Positions 18,572 through 30,367 are shown, numbered from the stretch's first letter. The stretch: DNA of 64,000 nt from SbD1 sp963757915 (GCA_963757915.1 CAVWTD010000004.1:62001-126000), one strand, 5' to 3'. The notes: generated from the letters alone by a model not told the origin. Translations and numbers: made by a program.

Positions 18572-19700
18572 TTAGATTCCTCCGGTTTTACCCACATAGA
18601 CGCGCGGCACACGCCCGGAAACGGCGCAGGTCAATTCATAGGGAATCGTTCCTATTCGCTCGGCCACCTCAAGTGTCTGGATGACCCCGCCGGGCGATTC
18701 TCCCCACAGCAGTACTTCATCGCCGACCGCAACGGGATCGCTTCCAACATTTACCATTATGTAGTCCATTGTAACCGTGCCAACGATCGGATATCGCCTG
18801 CCCCGGATCAAAACTTCTCCGTTGTTTGTGAGCCTGCGGCTCAGTCCGTCCGCATATCCAATCGGCAGCACGGCGATCCTGGTCGGCCCGGGCGTTATCC
18901 ACCGCCTGCCATAGCTGATGGGATGCCCCCCGGGCATTTCCCGCAGGTGAGCGATGTATGATTTAAGGGACATGACTTGCCTGGGCAGGATGCTCCGGGA
19001 GGTCTCCTTTGACGGATAATGACCGTACATAAGGATTCCGGGCCGTACGGCGTCGAAATAGCTCTCCGGAAGGTCGAGGATCGCGCCGCTTGCAGCCATG
19101 TGGACGATCCTCGGCCTTTTCGCAAGCTGCGGAAGCATGGCAAGCACTTCGCGAAACCTTGAAAGTTGAAGGTTCGCAAAGGCCTTGTCCGTTTCGTCGG
19201 CTGTCGAAAAGTGGGTGTAGAGTCCTTCCCATATGCAGACCTTTGATTTTGCCAGCCGGTCGAACAAATCCGGCGGCCTTGTGCAAAAGCAGCCCTACTC
19301 TTCCCATTCCTGAATCGAGTTTGAGATGCACCGAAGCGGCCAAGCCCAGGGAATGCCCGCAGGCTTTCTCGACCCAGCCAAGGTCTTCCTCCCCGAAAAT
19401 GGTCATGGTCAAGCCCGCTTTTACAGCCTGCGCAATATCATCGGGAAAGAGCCTGCCAAGCATGAGGATACGCTGGGAGATGCCGCTTTCTCTGAGATCC
19501 ATCCCCTCCTCGAACCTGGCGACGGCAAACATGTCGCACCCTTCCCGGGCAAGCCGTTTGGCGACAGGTACCGCGCCATGCCCGTAAGCATCCGCCTTGA
19601 TTACCGGAATAAGCGCTGCGGACCCAACCTTTTCGCGAATGCATCCGATATTGTGGGCAAGGTTATCCAGGTTTATTTCCGCATAAGTCCTCAAGCTCAT
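18572..19700 (-). pseudogene. alr: Alanine racemase, one frameshift
   Basis: PLP enzyme making D-alanine for peptidoglycan. Reading across one frameshift near 19270 gives 375 residues, the normal length. N-terminal PLP-lysine motif VIKADAYGHGA (Lys36 region), LKLDSGMGRVG, HMAASGAI, and the second catalytic base Tyr in ISYGRRW. The break falls between HKAAGFV and DRLAKSKV; the total is 3n+1, fitting a single extra base. Since Alr is normally essential, a sequence error is more likely than a real lesion. The ATG at 19700 overlaps the stop of the upstream membrane-protein gene (ATGA), implying translational coupling. Confidence 0.88.
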
Positions 19701-22700
19701 AAAACCATCTCGTTTCCCGACATGGCTGTACCGGCCAGCTTTTCCACCGCGTTCAGGTATTCCTCGGAACGGTCGAGATAAAAAGAAAGAGGTCTTGCGA
19801 ATCTTTTGCCCACGATGCCGTCGAGGAGCAATTGACTGACCTCCGGCTTTCGTTTCAGCACGGATTGCGAACGCAGCAGGATTTGGCGCTCTTCTTGAGA
19901 CATCCCACGGAGCAGCGCGCAAAGCACGTTTCGCGCCCGTGGCTGGTACATCCAGAAATAGAGCAGGTCCAGGGCGTTTATTATGATAATCTTCTCGAGG
20001 TCACGTGCCTCGGAACTTAGCCTCAGCATGAAATCCCTGGGCGATTCCAGCATCTTCAAAACGTCGGCTTCGGGATACATCAGCTCCAGTTGCGCATATG
20101 TGTCGAATAGCTGAGCCAGCTTGGCGGCATAGTCGCCCGTGCGCATCTCAATAAACTCATGGCGGTCGGCAAGCCCTTCGATAACCCCGCCGACGCAATC
20201 CGAAGCGGCTTTGGATATGATGGCCGCCCACCTCTCGAGCATGCCGGATACATCCACGACCCCAAAAGCGGCCATAACCCCTCCGGCCCCAAGGTTCAGC
20301 AAAAAGGCGAGCGGAATCGACAGGACTGTCCGGAAAAGGAGGTTGCCCGTGGCGGCGGCCCTTGGAAGTCCACGCCACCTGTTGTGGCCGAACATATAGA
20401 GTCCATTGGCGATTGCCATGACTGTATAGAGAAGCACCGGATTGGTGGACGACGGTGACCCCAAAGGAGCGGTCAAGGATAAGGGTTTTAACGACATATT
20501 CGAGCAGGGGAACGGAAAGACCGGTGAAAAGAAGCGAATCGCTTATCCTTCCCCAGTTGACATAGCTGTCCCACTTGAGAAGAGGAGACCTCCTGATTCC
20601 ACCCGCGCCGAAAACCGACTGCACTATATTTCGCAAACCGGTTATTCCAAACCAGATAAAACCCCCGAACCATGCAAGCACCCACCAGTTCTTCGTCAGA
20701 AAGAAGGTGAGGAAGGCCGGGATAAAACCGGCCACGATCTTCATGGCGTTCTTCAGGATGGTGTTCAGGTAATTCCATGATATTTCAGAATCAGGCGCCC
20801 TGGTTGCCGGAAGAATCTCGAGGCCGTTGCCGTTGTCCTCGCTGACGCCTCCCAGGGTGACAATGTTGCCCCTGGGGACTATGCGGGTCGAGAGTTCGCG
20901 GATTTCCCAGCCCTCTTCGCGTTTCTGCCCTATGCGGTGCAGCCCCGGTATATAGCCGGGAATGCCGTAAAGCAGGCGAAAGAAAGGGATGAGACCCGCG
21001 TTGCGGGATGTAGGTGTTGCGGAAAAAAGCGTCGATCCATACAGGAATTATCAGCCTCTGAGGCCCGGTTGAGAGCCGGACCTCGCTTTGCGCCCTCACC
21101 GGAAGCGTACCCAATACGGCAAGCCCCATTCCGTGAAGCCGCCTGGAATGGCCGGTGGAGTCGCTTCCGATTGTCGAACGCAGCGGCCCCTTCTTATAGT
21201 ATCCATGCAGTGTCGAGATGTTTCGCAGGATTTCATGGAATTTTGCAATCCGCTCCGGGCTGCGCCCTTCATCTTCCATGCGCTCAATCATTGCGCGGAT
21301 ATGTTTCTTCAGGCCTATAACGTTTCCTTCGTTTATGGCCCTCTGCAATTCGTTTATCTCGTGATAATGGACGTTCTTTCCGGAGGAGAAATCCTTAAGA
21401 TTGAAAATCTCAAGATCGCTGATCGCCCCTTTGCAATCGTAGAGAAGCTCCAGCACATCTTCGGCGTTTGAGATTGCTAAGGTTCAGCGTTATCCGAGTA
21501 GCCCGCCCGACAGCCCGGTCAGACCGGTCAAACAGCTCGCAGGGCGTCAACTTGAGCAGATTTGGAACATCGGGACCTTCTCGAGGCACATGCGGGTCGG
21601 GAATTTCAGGGTTTTGGGCAGGCCTCAGGTAGCGGTCCACCAGCGCCTCCGAGTCAAGCTTGTTCATCTCTTCAACAAGAGAGGCGATCTTATTGCGTTG
21701 CTCCAGGGAGCCTCCTTCGAAGCCGGGCCTTAGCTCTTCAACACGCGCGCGCATTGCCGGAAGCAGATTGTCATGTATGAATTTCGCCAGGTGAAGTATC
21801 GAGGGCTGACCCGCGCCGACGTAGGAAAGAAACGCGGCTATGATCGAGGCGATCCAGGTTCAGCCCGTAGCTTTCATTGATCTCCAGCCGGTGGCGCCGG
21901 TTGAATTCCTCAAGAATTGCCAGAACATATTGGCGCTGATACTCGGAAACTTTCCTCCCTTCCTCCATAAAAGACTTCGTCCGCCGGTCGGCAAGAAAGG
22001 AAATGAAATCTTTCGCATCCGAAAAGCCTGCTCGGTACATAGATAAGCTGAATGTAGGCCGCCGTAAAACCTGGCCGAAAATTCTATGCCGATCCGCACA
22101 GTGACGCCCATTATCTCGGCGGCTTCCAAAAGCTCTTCGGCAGCCTTCGGCGGCACGTAGTTGTAGTATATTACGGTGAGGTGCCGGATACCTTTGATCC
22201 AGGCGTCCATTATAAGATGTGACGGCGATTTGCGCCCTTTGGTGTTTGAATCGTGAACGTGATCGTCGAAAGAGACCTGGTTCCATTCTTCGGGCATCTC
22301 CAGCAGATAATACCGGCGCAGAAGGGAGCGAATTGACCTTGGCTTGCCGATAACCGCCATGCGAAAATCGTGAGCCAGTTTCAGTTGCTGGATTTTGCCG
22401 TCGCGGCTCCGCACCATTTCTTTCATAATTTCCAAAAGGACCCGCGCGGCATTTTTCCGCATGTGCACCTCCCCGCTGCTCATGACCTCGTCACGCAGGC
22501 AGCGCAGGGCAGTGATGCGCTCATCGGCTTTACCGGCTTCCAGAGACTCCAACAGCCTTAAGGCGGCATAGGCCATTCGCAGCGCCGGCGAGGCCGCCAG
22601 CTCTTTGATCCCGCGCGGGTGAAGGTACGGGTAGAGGAGGTTTTTCAGATATTGGAAGGATTCTCTACGGTCGAGCACGTCATTTACGAGGCCCAGCAGC

Positions 22701-22747
22701 TCGTAGTCGCGGTTGTCGAAAAGGATTCCCGGGATTGCCTTTCCCAT
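19697..22747 (-). pseudogene. Large membrane protein of unknown function, many frameshifts
   Basis: A single gene of about 1,016 residues recovered by joining frames: N-terminal helical cytosolic region (MGKAIPGILFDNRDYELLGLVNDVL ...), a HHLIMDAWIKGIRHLTVIYYNY-like segment, then membrane helices around IVAGFIPAFLTFFLTKNWWVLAWFGG and NLLFRTVLSIPLAFLLNLGAGG, and a helical C-terminus. Breaks are needed near 22045, 21860, 21475, 21000 and 20440, with at least one more between 20745 and 20800; total length is still 3n. I do not recognise the family. It ends in an ATGA overlap with alr. Confidence 0.65.
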
Positions 22748-22967
22748 TACGCTCTTCCGGTTTGTCTGCGGTGGATGCTATAATCAATTAAAGTTTATCA
22801 TCAAATATCGAACATGTACAAGTAAGTGGATTGATGTAATGATAACAACCGATTATCGTTCAGCCTGGACCCGGTATGGATGCACACAGGTTAATCGCAA
22901 CCTGGTGTGAGACGGAACGGGGATTGAAGCGAATTTGGGCACTCAACCTTCACCTTAAGGAGCTGAC

Positions 22968-23821
22968 ATGCGCATCATCGAAAATGTCGCCGAGATGCAG
23001 CGGCTGGCGGACACTTGGCGCGCTCAGGGGGAGCGCATAGCTTTCGTACCGACTATGGGCTTTCTCCACGAGGGCCACCTCGATCTTATGCGCACCGCCC
23101 GGAGACTTGGAACAAAGACTGTGATCAGTATTTTTGTGAACCCGACCCAATTTGCGCCCACTGAGGACTTCGCAAGCTATCCGCGAGACCTTCAGCGAGA
23201 CATAGATCTCTCAACCGCAGTGGGAACGGACCTGGCATTTGTCCCCCGGGTGGATGAGATGTATCCGGAGGGATTCCAGACATATGTAAATGTTACTCGA
23301 GGTGACTCGAAAACCTTTGCGGCAGGAGCAGGCCGGTTTTCTTTCGCGGTGTCGCCACCGTAGTGAGCAAACTGTTCCATGCCGTAAAGCCCCATATTGC
23401 GGTATTTGGACAAAAGGACTTTCAGCAGCTTGTGACTATACGGCGCATGGTCAAAGATATGAATATGGATATCGACATCGTCGGTCACCCGATAGTCAGG
23501 GAGAAAGACGGCCTTGCCATGAGCAGCCGGAACACCTATCTCAAACCCGAGGAACGGCCTGCGGCCCTGCGGCTCAACCGTTCCTTGAAGGAAGCTCAGA
23601 AGCTTGTCGACTCGGGAGAAAGAAACGCAGCAGTGATTTTGAAAGCCGTCAACAATTGCCTTACAACCGGCGGCGGGGCAACAGTCGATTATGCCAGGCT
23701 CTGCAACCCGGACACTATCGAGGACGTGGAGGTTATAAGCGGGCCGACTCTGCTCGCTCTGGCCGTCTGGGTGGGAAAGACCCGGCTGATAGATAACCGC
23801 GTTCTGCAGCTTACCGGATGA
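22968..23821 (+). pseudogene. panC: Pantothenate synthetase, one frameshift
   Basis: Condenses pantoate with beta-alanine, last step of pantothenate synthesis. Both halves are highly conserved: FVPTMGFLHEGHLDLMRTAR with the HxGH-type nucleotide motif and FVNPTQFAPTEDF, then after a break near 23315 LCGRSRPVFFRGVATVVSKLF, FGQKDFQQLVTIRRMV and SSRNTYL (KMSKS-like). Corrected length about 284 residues, as usual. The ATG at 22968 follows AAGGAG. Likely a base-calling error, as for the neighbouring genes. Stands alone between oppositely oriented genes. Confidence 0.9.
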
Positions 23822-24116
23822 ATTCTTTTGGGTTCATCGGGCTAATGAGTACTATGATCTAGATTTTTCCAGCCACGAAGGGGCTGTATAATATAGCACT
23901 ATCCCATAAGCGTAACTAAGAGAAATATCAGCTTGTTAGCGCTAATATATGTCCCACGATCCTTACGCTCCGCGAGGTGCCACCCTGGGATCAGGCCGCC
24001 AAAACAAAACCCTTTTTTTACCCTGAAGGGGTTGCATAAAATCTGCCTGGATATATAGATTACCGTAACAAAGTGAAGTATCGCTTGCTCCCGCTTGTTT
24101 GGTAACCCACGTCTTG

Positions 24117-24320
24117 TTATTTTCTTATAAACCCAAAGTAAAAGGAAATCAGAAACAGGGCAAAGTGAATGAAGCCTCGGAATCCCAAAAGCCGGGGCGA
24201 CAGAGTAAGTCCGAAGAAAGGAACCGCAATGTGGCACCAGGAGAGATACCAGTTCGCCCCCGCTGAGACGAAAAACGCGCCCGATAGAAACTTAAATATT
24301 TCCTTCCAGTTGATTCTCAT
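24117..24320 (-). CDS. Small two-helix membrane protein
   Basis: 67 residues with two hydrophobic segments (IFKFLSGAFFVSAGANWYLSW and FIHFALFLISFYFGF). It begins 30 bp downstream of the MFS transporter stop on the same strand. No family recognised; could be a partner or merely a passenger of the transporter. The 23822-24116 interval behind it shows nothing. Confidence 0.55.
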   Translation of the reverse strand: MRINWKEIFKFLSGAFFVSAGANWYLSWCHIAVPFFGLTLSPRLLGFRGFIHFALFLISFYFGFIRK

Positions 24321-24350
24321 AATTTAAGCCTGCGATTTTTTGAGAACTTG

Positions 24351-25688
24351 TCAATTTGAGAATTCCTTCGACTCGCGTGTGAAAAAATAGAGAATCGTCG
24401 CTGCGGCCAGGCCTATAAAAGCAGGCGAAAAAGCAGTCTGGTAGCCTTCCAGTCCTGCCTGTTTTTCAACGGGAACGCATTGGAGCACCCATCCCATCAC
24501 GTGAATATGCGCCCCTACGCCCAGCATGGTGAAAAAGTTTATGCCCGTAAGAGCCATCCCGGCCATCTCGATAGGCATGACTCCTTTTATGTGTGCGTAA
24601 ACAACATTGGCGATGCCGGCGAAAAGCCCCAGCGAAAAAAAGGTGAGCGCCTGAAAAATGGGGTTTTTCTGGCCCAGTGACCAGGTGAGGCACATGGTTG
24701 TTACAACCATTCCGGCCATACCCAGAATTACGACGTATTTTCGGGAGCCGAACACGCGGTCGGACAGCCACCCGCCACCGGAGCCACCGGCGACGTAGCC
24801 GATGATGGTTCCTGTTATGATATTTCCGGCCTGCACAGGGGAAAGCATGAAGCACTGCATCAGGTAAGGCCCGGCCCACAGACCCTGGATCGCCATCATG
24901 GTCCCGTATCTGAAGAAAGTTCCGCAGGAAATCAGCCAATAGTCACGGTTGAAAAAAAGGGTCTTCAGCGAGGCGATCACGCCTGTTCTTCGGGAGGCGC
25001 CGCTAACTTCGCCGGAAAGCCCTTGAGCCGGATAAGGCGTGTCCCGGACCACCACATGGAAAAAGATCGCCAGGGCTGCCGTAAGCACTCCGACGGCTAT
25101 AAAAGACACTCTCCAGCCGATCCGATCGACCAGCAGCGCAAGGGGCGTGTTTGCGGCGATACTGCCTATGGTGCCGGCCCCGGTCAGCAGGCCTGTCGTA
25201 GTGGCGAATTCCCTGGGAGAAAACCATTGCGTGAAGAGCTTCAAGCCCCCAATGAAGTTTGCCGCCATGCCGAAGCCAATCAGTGTCCTGCCGATTACCG
25301 CTTCATTAAAGCCGGCTGCCAGGCCGAATATGACTGCCCCCAACGAGCCGACAAGAGTCAGGGCCGTCATTATGCGCCGTGCTCCGAGCCTGTCCAGCAG
25401 AAGTGCAATGGGGATCTGCGTAAACGCAAAAGCATAGAAGAACGCCGCGCTCAGTATTCCCAGCTTCTCCGGCGCGAGCGAAAGGTCCTTTTGCAACAGC
25501 GGGGCTATGATTGCATTCGACGCCCGGTAGAACATCGACAAGAAAAAAAGGGCCGCGCAGAGCACAAAAAGAAGCAGATGCCGGTAAGAAAAGCGGGTGT
25601 GGTCGGAAAAGAACCGCTGGCCTTCACTTAAACGCTCCACTCGACTTGCATGCTTGCTGATCTCTTTGTTTTTCAAATTACTTTTCAC
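24351..25688 (-). CDS. MFS transporter
   Basis: About 445 residues with 12 predicted membrane helices. The loop 2-3 signature appears as ALLLDRLGARRIM (G-x3-D-R-x-G-R-R type), and its repeat in the second half as GGWLSDRVFGSRKYV. Related to the NarK/organic-anion MFS branch (FYRASNAIIAPLLQKDL at the N-terminus is typical of GlpT/ACS-like members). Substrate unknown. The start is uncertain: no ribosome site is clear before GTG 25688 or the alternatives (TTG 25715, GTG 25640), and the 25697-25718 stretch is a dispersed repeat. Confidence 0.82.
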   Translation of the reverse strand: MKSNLKNKEISKHASRVERLSEGQRFFSDHTRFSYRHLLLFVLCAALFFLSMFYRASNAIIAPLLQKDLSLAPEKLGILSAAFFYAFAFTQIPIALLLDRLGARRIMTALTLVGSLGAVIFGLAAGFNEAVIGRTLIGFGMAANFIGGLKLFTQWFSPREFATTTGLLTGAGTIGSIAANTPLALLVDRIGWRVSFIAVGVLTAALAIFFHVVVRDTPYPAQGLSGEVSGASRRTGVIASLKTLFFNRDYWLISCGTFFRYGTMMAIQGLWAGPYLMQCFMLSPVQAGNIITGTIIGYVAGGSGGGWLSDRVFGSRKYVVILGMAGMVVTTMCLTWSLGQKNPIFQALTFFSLGLFAGIANVVYAHIKGVMPIEMAGMALTGINFFTMLGVGAHIHVMGWVLQCVPVEKQAGLEGYQTAFSPAFIGLAAATILYFFTRESKEFSN

Positions 25689-25696
25689 CGCATAGG

Positions 25697-25718
25697 CGGG
25701 GCATAGTCCGGTCAAGGA
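25697..25718 (-). repeat. 22-bp tag repeat, copy 1
   Basis: Minus-strand copy of a 22-bp sequence beginning TCCTTGACCGGACTATGCCC. Other copies: 29200-29221, 31718-31739 (one mismatch, minus), 49788-49809 (one mismatch) and 49815-49836. Each is embedded next to CACAGAG/CACGAAG-type low-complexity sequence (here 25730-25765). Confidence 0.75.
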
Positions 25719-25832
25719 GAGAGACTAATTCCACCACAGAGCCACAGAGAGCACAGAGAAAAGAAAATGGGCATAGAGAAAAAACCGGGAGCAAACAGGG
25801 AATGAACAATGAAGTGTGGATGGTGAAACTTT

Positions 25833-25867
25833 CACTGCTCACTGCTCACTGCTCACTGCTCACTGTT
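25833..25867 (+). repeat. Heptanucleotide tandem repeat CACTGCT
   Basis: Five head-to-tail 7-bp units (last one CACTGTT) directly before the stop codon of the ppiD gene on the other strand. One of several period-7 repeats of unrelated sequence in this window. Confidence 0.8.
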
Positions 25868-25868
25868 C

Positions 25869-27758
25869 TTAAACCTCTTTTAACCTTTCGACCTTGGTAG
25901 TTTTACTTATCTCGGTCAGCCACTCTTTCCAGAGTGCTGTCTCTTTCTGCCGGGCTATCCTGCCGGATATTTCGGCTTTTTCCTCCGCGGAAGGCTCACC
26001 GGCCGGGTTTTTCCCCTGGAACTGGCAGACCATGAACTTGTTGCCCAGTTCCAACGGCCGATTCCGGAAAGGGCTTGGAGTCCTGCAGACTGAAGATACT
26101 GTTGAGACTTGGGCCCTGAAGCAGCTTCAAGTCTTTATCGGGGTCCTGCCTCGAAAAGAATTCACTCTGCCTGAGGTTGATATTCCGGGCCCTGGCGGCA
26201 TCGGCCAGGCTGCCTTTCTCTTTGGCCTGCGCCAGAATCTCTGAGGCCCTCTTCTGCGCAAGCCCCTTGGCCTGGTCTGCACGAAAATCCTTTGTGACTT
26301 TATCTTTGAGGTTTTCGAACGGGATCGGCTGAGGTCTTTTTATCGATTTCACCTGAGCGACTGCAAAGCCCTTTGGAAGTTCCAGCATGTCGCTCACATC
26401 GCCCTCGCCGAGTTCAAACAGCTTTGCCTTGATCTGCGCGGGAAAAGCAGGCTGATCTTCCGACATCGTTATCCAGACGGGGTCGGAAACCTTCATTTTC
26501 ATCTCAAGCGCCGCCTTGGCTATATCCTTTCTGGCGTAGGCCAGGTCACGCAGGTTTCGCGCCTGTTTATAGGCTATATCCTGGGCGCCCTGAGACTTGA
26601 TATCCTTCTCGATTTCACCTCTCACCTCCTCGAGAGGAGCGGTCTTCGCCTCGGTTATTTCCTCCACCTTGATTATATGGAACCCATGTGGAGTTCGCAC
26701 AAGCTCGCTTATCTCGCCCGGCTGCAGGGCAAAAGCAGCCGCCGAAAAGTCCTGTATCCATCTGCTTGGAAGAAAAAAAGCCCAGCTCGCCGCCCTTCTT
26801 TGCAGTAGCTTCGTCCTGGGAGTACTTCTTAGCCAGTCCGGCAAAGTCTTTCCCTGTCCTGGCCTCATCGAGGATTTTCTGGGCCTCTGCCCGGATATTG
26901 TCCACTTCGGCATGAGACGCATCGGGCTTTACGCGCAAAAGAATATGCTGTGCGCGCACCTGTTTCTCACGTTGAAATCGAGCCAGCATTGTCCTCATAG
27001 TAGCGATTTATTTCATCCTCACTGGGGTGGATCTCCTTCTCCAGGTCTTCCCTGTTTAGCAGAGCGTAGGCAATTTCACGCCTTTCGGGTTCCATGTACC
27101 GGTCCTCGTGATTCCGGTAAAAGCTCTGGAGGGCCGACTCCGCCACCGTGACACTGTCTTCGAATGACGCGGGGTCTAAAACGGCGTATGCGACCTTTAT
27201 CTGATCGCGGTTCAAATGGTAGTCGGCCAGGACTTCATTTTCAGTGACAACCGCGCGGCCCTTTATGAAAGCCTGGACTTTATGGGTGGTAATATCTTCG
27301 GACATCTGCTGCTCGAAGATCTCGGGGGTCATGCGCATCTGCCGCAGCACATCCTCGTAGCGTTTTGCGTCGAACTTTCCCTCGGTCTGAAAGGCCGGTA
27401 TCTCGAGAATCTTGAGCCTGACCTCGTCGTTTGTGGCCATAAGACCAAGCTCTTTGGCGCCTCGAATAAGCAGATAGTGCTGAATCAGCGTCTGCAGCGC
27501 CTGCTCTTTAAGATTCAGAGCGCGCATGAGCTCGTCGGACAGCGTCCCCCCAAACTGCTTGCGGACTTCCTCGACCAAATTGTTGTAGACCGTGGTGTAC
27601 TCGGAGGTGCTTATATAGTGATCCCCCACCCGTGCAATGTCGTATTCATGGCGGGTCTGGTAAAGGTATCCACCCCAACCGACGAAAACTATGATGACCA
27701 GCCAGAGAAGAACTTTTATACCCCATGATCTGGAGTGTTTCCTGACAAAATCGAGCAT
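25869..27758 (-). pseudogene. ppiD: Peptidyl-prolyl isomerase/chaperone PpiD (SurA-N domain), three frameshifts
   Basis: Membrane-anchored periplasmic foldase of about 629 residues when frames are joined. N-terminal cytoplasmic stub and anchor (MLDFVRKHSRSWGIKVLLWLVIIVFVGWGGYLY), SurA-N-type chaperone region, parvulin domain (RAQHILLRVKPDASHAEV ... GGELGFFS) and helical C-terminus. Breaks near 26990, 26760 and 26065; total length is a multiple of three. The start at 27758 is behind GGGAG. The conserved reading on both sides of every break argues for sequence errors. Confidence 0.87.
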
Positions 27759-27781
27759 TGGCTCCCGTTTCCTTTCAGCGA

Positions 27782-27991
27782 TCAAAGCGGTTGAGTGTTG
27801 CGGCGTACCAGCAAAATGTAAAGAGCCGCGCCAAGACATGGCAGCGTGGAAACTACCGCAAACCAGATCACTTTGGACTTTGTGCTGGAAAAGCGCCGTC
27901 TTGGCAAATCCACAATAGCCCACAACGTCGGGATTATGGGAACGATCACTATAACCATAAGTATCAGCAAATTCAAAGGATTAAAGGCCAT
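27782..27991 (-). CDS. Small membrane protein, PLDc_N-like
   Basis: 69 residues from the ATG at 27991: two transmembrane helices (NLLILMVIVIVPIIPTLWAIVDL and VIWFAVVSTLPCLGAALYILLVRR) joined by a short basic loop, the pattern of PLDc_N (phospholipase D nuclease N-terminal-like) mini-proteins. It precedes ppiD on the same strand by 23 bp. Function unknown. Confidence 0.65.
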   Translation of the reverse strand: MAFNPLNLLILMVIVIVPIIPTLWAIVDLPRRRFSSTKSKVIWFAVVSTLPCLGAALYILLVRRNTQPL

Positions 27992-28128
27992 CCACCAAGT
28001 CTCTTTCTGCCTTCTTGAGGCCAAATTCTCTGCCGTTTGACTGTCAGGCCGGGATATACTACGATGTTAACTTTAAAATCGCAATACCGGCTCTTATCCA
28101 TCTTGGTGAAACACAAGGCAGGTGGCCA

Positions 28129-29143
28129 GTGCCCAAGCTGTTCATTTCAGAACTGAAACCGAACCTGGAAATCGCTTCCCTGTTCGTCGCCTCGGAAAAG
28201 CAGTTGAGAACTGCCCGCAACGGAACGGTTTACCTCGATTTGAAGCTGTTGGATAAGACGGGTGATATCAGCGGCAAGATGTGGGAAAAAGCCGTTGAGG
28301 CCTCGGCGGGTTTTCAGTCGGGGGATATCGTCTACCTGCGGGCGAGAACCGAACTTTACAAGGATCAGGATGCAGCTCAGCATTTCCGAAATCATGCCGG
28401 TTCCCGCCGGGGGGTACGATCCGGCCGATTTTCTCCCGGTCTGCCCTTTCGACCGGGATGCGCTTTTCGAACGATTAGGCAAGCTCCTGGCAGGAATGGC
28501 CGACGGTTTCGCCCGCCGCCTGTGTGAAGCAATTCTGGCCGACCCTGAACTCATGACCCGCTTTAAACTTGCTCCGGCTGCAAAGTCAATGCACCACGCC
28601 TATATCGGTGGGCTTCTGGAACACACCGTTTCCGTTATTACGCTCGTATACAGAATCTGCAACCATTACCCGGACCTTGATCGCGATCTGCTCATAGCAG
28701 GCGCTTTTTTGCACGACATTGGGAAAATCTCCGAATTCGTATATGATACACATATCGACTATTCGGACGCAGGACGCCTGGTAGGGCATATGGTCCTGGG
28801 GACACAGATCGTCGAGGACAAGATTCGAACAATTGAGGGCTTTCCCACGGAGACCTCGCTTCTGATAAAGCACCTAATCCTGAGCCATCACGGGGAGGCC
28901 CAGTTCGGGGCGGTCAGGCTGCCGGCGAGCAAGGAAGCCTTTGCCCTGCATCTGGCTGATGATCTCGATGCAAAGATGAACGCCATCAGCCGGATACTGG
29001 CGAATTCAGCCGCAGACGACAGTACGTGGACCGGATTCGAAACTATTTTTGGCAGGCATTTTTTCAGGGGTTTTCCAAAACAAGACGATGGGGCCGCCGG
29101 GGATGAGATTTCCGAAGCCGGGGCAATCGCGGACCCGGCCTGA
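28129..29143 (+). pseudogene. YhaM-like OB/HD-domain 3'-5' exoribonuclease, one frameshift
   Basis: About 337 residues after correcting one frameshift near 28365. N-terminal OB-fold (KLFISELKPNLEIASLFVASEKQL ... GTVYLDLKLLDKTGDISGKMWEKA) joined to an HD phosphohydrolase domain (HHAYIGGLLEHTVSV, then AGAFLHDIGKISEF with the HD pair, and ILSHHGEAQFGAV). This order is that of YhaM/CBF1 nucleases. Start GTG 28129 (reads VPKLFISEL) is tentative. Total length 3n+1. It precedes holB and ricT on the same strand, 114 bp away. Confidence 0.83.
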
Positions 29144-29199
29144 ACGCCGGACGGCATACGTCGGAGAATTTTGTGATCTTTTCTTTTCTCTGTGCTCTC

Positions 29200-29221
29200 T
29201 CCTTGACCGGACTATGCCCCG
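29200..29221 (+). repeat. 22-bp tag repeat, copy 2
   Basis: Plus-strand copy sitting inside CTCTGTGCTCTC / CTCCGTGGTGAAC low-complexity sequence just before holB. Confidence 0.75.
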
Positions 29222-29257
29222 GCTCCGTGGTGAACATTTACGGAACGAGAAACTAAA

Positions 29258-30367
29258 GTGGCGTTAACCGACATTCACGGCCAGCAAAGGGCAATTCGGT
29301 TTTTGAGACAGCTTCTCAAAAAGGAAGCCGTTCCGCATGCCTTTCTTTTTTCCGGAATGGCGGGCGTCGGCAAGTTTGCTGCGGCCCGGGAGTTGGCCAA
29401 GGCTCTGAATTGCCTCAATCCGCAGAATTATGACTCATGCGGCGGCTGCGGATCGTGCCATAAGCTCGAAGAGGGACTGCATCCCGATGTGATCCACATC
29501 ACAAACGAGGGTGTTTTCATCAAACTGGAACAGATTCGCGATCTGATGAAGCGTTTCCGCTTCAGGCCGTTTGAAGGAAAATTCCGCGTTGTTATAATTC
29601 AAGACGCGCAAAAGCTTATGGAGCTGGCGGCAAACGCCATGCTGAAGATACTGGAGGAGCCGCCGAAGGCAAACATCTTCATCCTGCTCGCGACCGAATC
29701 GCAGATGCTCTTGCCGACCATAGTCTCCAGGTGCTGCCAGGTGCGTTTTCAGCCCCTTGAAGACGAAATCGTGGCCGAATGGCTGGCGCGCGAAGTCGGG
29801 CTTTCCCCGGACCATGCGCACGGAATTGCCCGGCTGGCTGCGGGAAGCATCGAGAAAGCGCGATGGTTTTCCGAAGAAGACCGCGCGGTGGGCTGGAAAA
29901 AAGTTGTCGGGAAGTTAGAAAATCTGGACGGACTTTCTATCCTTGATTTTTTCCCGATGGTTTCCGATTGGGCGAAAAACCGCGAAACCGTCGAGCAGGA
30001 CCTTGAGTTCATAAGGCTGTGGGTCCGGGACCTTATCCTGTTTCGGGTCGCCGAGGCGCAAAACTTCCGGCAAGGCCAGGCGCCGCCGAAGCTGATCTCG
30101 ACAGCCCGCCCGCCCACCCGCGAGGCGGGCCCCGCCGCCCCACTTACATTCGAATTGAACGGCAGGACGAAAGAGGCGGCAAGGTCGGTTCCGCCGGAGC
30201 GTCTTTTCTTTTTATATCACAATGTTGAACAGGCGATGCAGGGTCTCAAAGTGAACGCAAACCTGCAAATGACGCTTGAAAGCGTTTGCCTGGCCATAAA
30301 GGACTCGCTCTATGGAAAAGGTGGTTGGAATTCGTTTCCGAAAAGGAGGCAAGATTTATCATTTTGA
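29258..30367 (+). CDS. holB: DNA polymerase III delta' subunit
   Basis: 369-residue AAA+ clamp-loader subunit. HAFLFSGMAGVGKFAAAREL is the P-loop; the zinc module is CGGCGSCHKLEEGLHPD with an upstream Cys; MLKILEEPP and PTIVSRCCQVRFQPL (SRC motif) are typical of delta'/gamma. GTG start at 29258 has only a weak upstream ribosome site. Its 3' end overlaps ricT by 56 bp, longer than normal, so the last 15 or so residues may be out of frame. holB next to ricT is a common arrangement. Confidence 0.9.
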   Translation: MALTDIHGQQRAIRFLRQLLKKEAVPHAFLFSGMAGVGKFAAARELAKALNCLNPQNYDSCGGCGSCHKLEEGLHPDVIHITNEGVFIKLEQIRDLMKRFRFRPFEGKFRVVIIQDAQKLMELAANAMLKILEEPPKANIFILLATESQMLLPTIVSRCCQVRFQPLEDEIVAEWLAREVGLSPDHAHGIARLAAGSIEKARWFSEEDRAVGWKKVVGKLENLDGLSILDFFPMVSDWAKNRETVEQDLEFIRLWVRDLILFRVAEAQNFRQGQAPPKLISTARPPTREAGPAAPLTFELNGRTKEAARSVPPERLFFLYHNVEQAMQGLKVNANLQMTLESVCLAIKDSLYGKGGWNSFPKRRQDLSF